From Myxococcales bacterium (GTDB lineage Bacteria; Myxococcota_A; UBA9160; UBA4427), in assembly GCA_014240165.1 (NCBI GenBank), contig JAAZXM010000023.1:1-55041 (forward strand): a stretch of 55,041 bases of DNA, read 5' to 3'. The notes under the pieces were generated by a model, which saw only the letters and a program-made list of their open reading frames with translations, was not told the DNA's origin and did not search any database. Below are positions 51,349 to 55,041 of the stretch, in pieces (position 1 is the first letter of the stretch; every line of letters starts with the position of its first letter). Position numbers and translations under genes: made by a program.

Positions 51349-52161
51349 TTGAGCAGCTATAACCCCCTGAGCCTCGTGCTTCTGCCGTGGCGCTATCGCG
51401 AGTTGGTTCTTCCGTTGGCTCGCCGGCGAATTCTGAGCCGTTATCGGGGCTCGGTATTGGGGGTTCTCTGGGCCGTCTTGAACCCCCTGTTCATGCTGGC
51501 GATCTACACGTTCATCTTTTCGGTCGTCTTCCAGGCCAAATGGGGGGCCGATCCGGGAAGCCGATCCGGATTTGCGCTCTTTCTTTTCTCGGGACTGATT
51601 CTCTACTCCGTCTTCTCTGAGTGCGTCAACGAAGCACCTTCCTTGCTGATCACCAACAAGCTCTATATCCAACAACTCGTTTTCCCGACCGAAGTACTCG
51701 CCTGGATCAGTCTGCTCGGGAGCCTTTTTCACCTGGTTGTCAATTGGATGATCTTGACGCTCTTCTACTCTGCGGTCATCGGCGCTCCCTCCTTCTCTGT
51801 TCTCTACCTCCCTCTGACCGCGATTCCCATCGTTCTACTCAGCCTGGGTGCTGTCTGGTTCATCTCTTCGATCGGAATCTACCTGAGGGATCTCGGACAC
51901 GTCGTGGGGCTCCTCACCACGGCCCTCCTCTTCCTGAGCCCCATCTTCTACCCGGCTTCAGCGGTTCCGGCAGCATTCCAAGCCTACTATGCCCTCAACC
52001 CCTTCGTGCACATCCTGGAAACCTCGCGAGCAGTACTCTTCCACGGCTCTCCTCCAGAATGGGGCGCCCTGATCATCTCCATCCTTGGCAGTTGGCTCTT
52101 CGCCTGGCTCGGATTTATCTGGTTCATGAAGGCGAAAAAGGGATTCTCGGATGTCATCTGA
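51349..52161 (+). CDS. ABC-2 type polysaccharide export permease (Wzm-like)
   Basis: 270 residues from a TTG. The N-terminus ELVLPLARRRILSRYRGSVL and VLWAVLNPLFMLAIYTFIFS matches ABC-2 permeases of the O-antigen/polysaccharide exporter group, with six helices and the SSIGIYLRDLGHVVGLLTTA and ALNPFVHILETSRAVLFHG segments typical of Wzm/KpsM-like proteins. It forms the channel for the ATPase gene that overlaps it by 11 bp. The pair exports a polysaccharide or glycolipid across the inner membrane. Confidence 0.93.
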   Translation: MSSYNPLSLVLLPWRYRELVLPLARRRILSRYRGSVLGVLWAVLNPLFMLAIYTFIFSVVFQAKWGADPGSRSGFALFLFSGLILYSVFSECVNEAPSLLITNKLYIQQLVFPTEVLAWISLLGSLFHLVVNWMILTLFYSAVIGAPSFSVLYLPLTAIPIVLLSLGAVWFISSIGIYLRDLGHVVGLLTTALLFLSPIFYPASAVPAAFQAYYALNPFVHILETSRAVLFHGSPPEWGALIISILGSWLFAWLGFIWFMKAKKGFSDVI

Positions 52162-53536
52162 GAAGCTGCGCGGCGAAACCATCCAAACGTCCATACCCGA
52201 CGTCGCTATTCAAGCGCGAGGCCTGGGCAAGACGTACGCCATCTACCACCGCCCCTCACACCGGCTCAAACAACTGGTATGGCCCGGTAGCCGCAAATTC
52301 TATGATGAATTCGTTGCGCTTCGGGACGTCAACCTCGAGGTCTACCGCGGAGAAACCGTAGGAATCGTGGGTAGAAACGGCTCGGGGAAATCGACCTTGC
52401 TCAACTTGATCTCCGGTACCCTCGAGGAGACAGCAGGCGAGTTGGCGGTTTACGGACACCTTGCCCCTCTTCTTACGCTCGGCGCCGGCTTCGACCCTGA
52501 TTTTACCGGTCGCGAGAACGTCTTGATGAACGCGGCGATCATTGGGCTCAAACGTGCTGAAATCGATCAGCGCCTCGATGCCATCGTCGAGTTCTCGGGA
52601 ATCGGTGACTTCTTTGATCGCCCGGTCAAATCCTACTCCTCGGGGATGTACGCGCGGCTCGCTTTTGCGGTTGCAATCAACGCCGACCCAGAGATTTTGG
52701 TCATCGATGAGGTGCTCGCTGTGGGAGACGAGGCCTTCGCGCGCAAATGCCACGCGCGCTTGGAGGAATTGAAGGCCGCCGGATCGACGATTCTCTTTGT
52801 TTCCCATAATTCCCAAATGGTCATCGAACTCTGCGACCGCGCGATCCTGCTCGAAGCAGGCGAGCGGCTCCTGACAGCAACTCCCCGGGATGTCGTGGCC
52901 TTCTACCACAAGCTTCTGTACGCGTCTCCGGGCAGCCACGACTCTCTGATCGAGGAGATACGGGAATTCGACGGGGAAGGAGAATCTGCCAAAAGCGCGG
53001 GAACGGGGGCATCGAGTCCCCTGGCCGAGACCGACAAGCTGGGCAGTCTGGATCCCGGACTCCACTCCGAGAGTCGAAGTGAATATGAACGCCTCGGGGC
53101 CGAGATTCTGAACGTGCGGATCCTGAACAGTCTAGGAGAACCCGTGAACGTGCTTTCGCGCGGTGGAGAGTACACCTACGCTTACGACGCCCTTTTCAGC
53201 GAAGACGCGTATGGGCTCCAATTCGGCATGATGATCAAGTCTGGCACTGGGCTGGATATCGCGGGCCAGGTATCGCACTCGGAAAGAGACCTCACAGAGC
53301 ACGTTTCTGCAGGCCAGAAAGTACGCGTCGGTTTTCCCTTCAGAGCGGATCTCGCACCCGGAACCTACTTCCTCAATGCAGGCATCAAGGGCATTCGAGA
53401 GGGTGAGATGCTCTACCTGCACCGAATTCTCGATGCCATCGCTTTCCGCTTAGAACCCATGAAGGGCGACCGCATCACCGGGAGGATCGACCTTTCTTTA
53501 CCCGGTGCGTGGGCAGAGATCTCGAGCGAGGATTAG
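52151..53536 (+). CDS. ABC exporter ATPase with Wzt-type C-terminal domain
   Basis: 461 residues from an ATG inside the permease gene. The ATPase has GRNGSGKST (Walker A, about 74-82), YSSGMYARLAFA (signature) and ILVIDEVLAVGDEAF (Walker B and D-loop). The insert LGAGFDPDFTGRENVLMNAA is characteristic of polysaccharide-exporter ATPases. After about residue 310 a beta-sandwich follows (LGAEILNVRILNSLGEPVNV, QFGMMIKSGTGLDIAGQVSH, FPFRADLAPGTYFLNAGIKG), the Wzt C-terminal carbohydrate-binding domain that recognises the end of the polymer. Confidence 0.95.
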   Translation: MSSEKLRGETIQTSIPDVAIQARGLGKTYAIYHRPSHRLKQLVWPGSRKFYDEFVALRDVNLEVYRGETVGIVGRNGSGKSTLLNLISGTLEETAGELAVYGHLAPLLTLGAGFDPDFTGRENVLMNAAIIGLKRAEIDQRLDAIVEFSGIGDFFDRPVKSYSSGMYARLAFAVAINADPEILVIDEVLAVGDEAFARKCHARLEELKAAGSTILFVSHNSQMVIELCDRAILLEAGERLLTATPRDVVAFYHKLLYASPGSHDSLIEEIREFDGEGESAKSAGTGASSPLAETDKLGSLDPGLHSESRSEYERLGAEILNVRILNSLGEPVNVLSRGGEYTYAYDALFSEDAYGLQFGMMIKSGTGLDIAGQVSHSERDLTEHVSAGQKVRVGFPFRADLAPGTYFLNAGIKGIREGEMLYLHRILDAIAFRLEPMKGDRITGRIDLSLPGAWAEISSED

Positions 53537-53598
53537 AGCGCGGGCGCCGCGTCGGCCGTCTTCAACTCACTATGCGGCCAGGGTGATATCGTGCCTAT

Positions 53599-55041
53599 CT
53601 ACTTTCGCAGCCCGAAAACTCTGGAAATCGGGCCGAGAACCCGCCTCAACCCCAGCTTGCGAGCGAACTGCCCCAACCGCCGTAGCGGGAGAGTCATTCG
53701 CCAGGTTCGAGAATTCTGCAAAGAAGCCAGCTCACGGTCGCGTTCTGAGAGTTGGCGCCGAATTCTCAGGCGATCCTCCTCAAGCTGACGACTTCGGAGT
53801 TGCAGGGTATCGATCTCTGTTTCGCGAAGCTCCAGCCTCTCCTGCGCCGCCAGAAGCTGGGGCTGTAGCTTTCGGATCTCCTCTTCTCGGACCGATTCGC
53901 GTTCGCGCAGTTGCCTGATCTGGCCGTCGAGGCTGATCCTATCTGACTCAAGCTGCGCGGCTTTTCCTTGAAGCGCGTCGACCTCTGTCTCAAGGCCGGC
54001 CTTTTCCGCGCCAAGGGAGTTCTTCTCAGACTCAAGAAGGCCGAGTCGCGCGCCTGCTTCCTCGGCTCTCCTCGTTTCCCTGCCGATCCCTTCGTCCGAC
54101 CTCTTCACCTGGCGAATCAAATCCGCGACTCGACCTTCCGCGACCCCCAATTGCTCCCTCAGCGCCGCTTGGTCAGCGCCCTGCTCACCAATTTTCTCTT
54201 CGCTCTGAACCAATTCGGCGAGCGCTTGTTTCAGCACCCTCTGCTTTTCCTCGAGTTGTTCACGAACCAGACGAATCTGATCCCCTCGAGATTCCAATTC
54301 CTGTTCCAGTGCCTCGTTCTTCGATTTGAGTTCGGGCAGGGCTTCGTCGATGGCTTCACCTACCAGCGACGAAGAGCCATCCAGAGAACCCTGCGTAGCG
54401 GGCGGCATCCCCTGTAAACCCATCCGGCGAGGGGCAGGTCCGCGAGCGCCAAAGCTCGACTCCACCGAGGTCTGGTAACGCCGCAATCCCTCCATGGCGG
54501 TTTCCGCGATAGAGTCGGAATCCGATGCATCCATCGCCTGCAAGAGCACCTGCAACTCTTCGCTCGATGTCTTGCTCCCTGGTGCCCGGCTCGCGATCCA
54601 AACAAGCATCAGCTTGATACAGTTGATCAGCTCGCCGATCTGCTCCTCGCGAGACTCGAGACGCGTGCGTAGCTGCTCTGATTCGTCGCCGAGAGGCACG
54701 ATCTCGCCCTCGAGTCGGTCGCGTTGGGCTTTGAGATCCATCACCTCCGAACGCAGATCTTGGGTTTCTGCGTCCGAGAGTTCACGCGTGAGCTCCGTTC
54801 CCGCCAGGACCGGCCCGAAAGCCCTTTCGGCCTCTGTAAAGGCCAGGCGGAGCCCGTCGATCTTTGCAGTGGGAACCCGCTTGCCCGAAGCGGCGAGGCT
54901 CATCCATTCGAAGGTCATCTTGATCCAGTCGAGGACATCGCCACGAGCTGCGAGTTCGTCCGTCGAGACCTCGTGGTGCCGGAGCTCCGAAGAAAGGAAC
55001 TCGTCGATTTCCGCTTGGGCTCGCCGGCTGACCCGAGGAAA
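53599..55041 (-). CDS. Long coiled-coil protein of the polysaccharide locus (partial)
   Basis: At least 481 codons read on the reverse strand, ending at 53599; the frame is open past the ATG at 54918 right to the window edge (55041), so the true N-terminus lies outside. The central ~250 residues are a long heptad coiled coil (ELESRGDQIRLVREQLEEKQ, EKNSLGAEKAGLETEVDALQ). The C-terminus has DRELASLQNSRTWRMTLPLR then RLGQFARKLG, the small basic tail found in coiled-coil regions attached to glycosyltransferases/methyltransferases of polysaccharide loci. It likely marks chain-length or scaffold function for the exporter next door, an inference from context. Confidence 0.7.
   Translation of the reverse strand, partial: FPRVSRRAQAEIDEFLSSELRHHEVSTDELAARGDVLDWIKMTFEWMSLAASGKRVPTAKIDGLRLAFTEAERAFGPVLAGTELTRELSDAETQDLRSEVMDLKAQRDRLEGEIVPLGDESEQLRTRLESREEQIGELINCIKLMLVWIASRAPGSKTSSEELQVLLQAMDASDSDSIAETAMEGLRRYQTSVESSFGARGPAPRRMGLQGMPPATQGSLDGSSSLVGEAIDEALPELKSKNEALEQELESRGDQIRLVREQLEEKQRVLKQALAELVQSEEKIGEQGADQAALREQLGVAEGRVADLIRQVKRSDEGIGRETRRAEEAGARLGLLESEKNSLGAEKAGLETEVDALQGKAAQLESDRISLDGQIRQLRERESVREEEIRKLQPQLLAAQERLELRETEIDTLQLRSRQLEEDRLRIRRQLSERDRELASLQNSRTWRMTLPLRRLGQFARKLGLRRVLGPISRVFGLRK

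Noticed and set aside
1-55041. CRISPR arrays, rRNA/tRNA genes, transposases or phage genes
   Set aside because: No regular repeat-spacer pattern, no recognisable RNA gene and no transposase or integrase was seen in any frame.

Overview
The window is a high-GC, gene-dense chromosomal segment of a Gram-negative bacterium. Lipoprotein signals, a TonB-dependent receptor, PqiA/PqiB (MCE) proteins, a Wzm/Wzt-type polysaccharide exporter and several PEP-CTERM proteins all require an outer membrane. The mix of PEP-CTERM proteins, TetR/SDR/2OG-dioxygenase/P450/CoA-transferase genes, F420-type LLM oxidoreductase, fused MFS/spermidine-synthase proteins and EgtB/EgtD fits an uncultivated, aerobic, 'deltaproteobacteria-like' lineage (Myxococcota, Desulfobacterota or Binatota). 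That placement is inference from gene content only. I saw no rRNA, tRNA, CRISPR array or insertion sequence.

Layout. 0-5.6 kb: a TetR-GST operon divergent from an SDR gene, with a palindrome between them; then a reverse-strand TauD dioxygenase-cupin-membrane protein operon; then a small membrane protein. 5.6-9.2 kb: pqiA-pqiB, bracketed by two partial copies of one block (TauD fragment, small membrane protein, SYLF/Ysc84 lipoprotein). Each copy has kept a different intact gene. 9.2-19.8 kb: a long reverse-strand run holding ergothioneine genes egtD and egtB, an MFS transporter, a secreted M14 carboxypeptidase, a hotdog-fold protein, a pentameric ligand-gated ion channel homologue coupled to a UrtA-like periplasmic binding lipoprotein, a glucuronokinase-like GHMP kinase and a GST. 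20.1-25.3 kb: two tandem paralogous fused MFS/spermidine-synthase proteins with a small secreted NTF2-like protein between them.

25.3-39.2 kb is a catabolic region: enoyl-CoA hydratase, class II aldolase, MFS transporter, an HxD oxygenase-like protein, CoA-transferase, LLM oxidoreductase, a TonB-dependent receptor broken by one frameshift, a limonene-epoxide-hydrolase-like protein, a beta-keto acid cleavage enzyme, a cytochrome P450 and an IPNS-type 2OG oxygenase. Together these suggest uptake and CoA-dependent breakdown of a hydrophobic or terpenoid/aromatic compound, but no substrate can be named. 39.3-51 kb: an orphan hybrid histidine kinase and then looser, more intergenic sequence with PEP-CTERM and other exported proteins (formylglycine-generating-enzyme-like, DUF4329-like lipoprotein, DUF3604 lipoprotein, SGNH hydrolase). 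51.3 kb to the end: ABC exporter genes (permease and ATPase with a Wzt-type C-terminal domain) and the start-truncated coding region of a long coiled-coil protein typical of polysaccharide loci.

The most notable system is the ion-channel/binding-protein pair at 15.4-17.9 kb: an ELIC/GLIC-type channel homologue 5 bp downstream of a solitary type-I periplasmic binding protein with no ABC permease or ATPase beside it.
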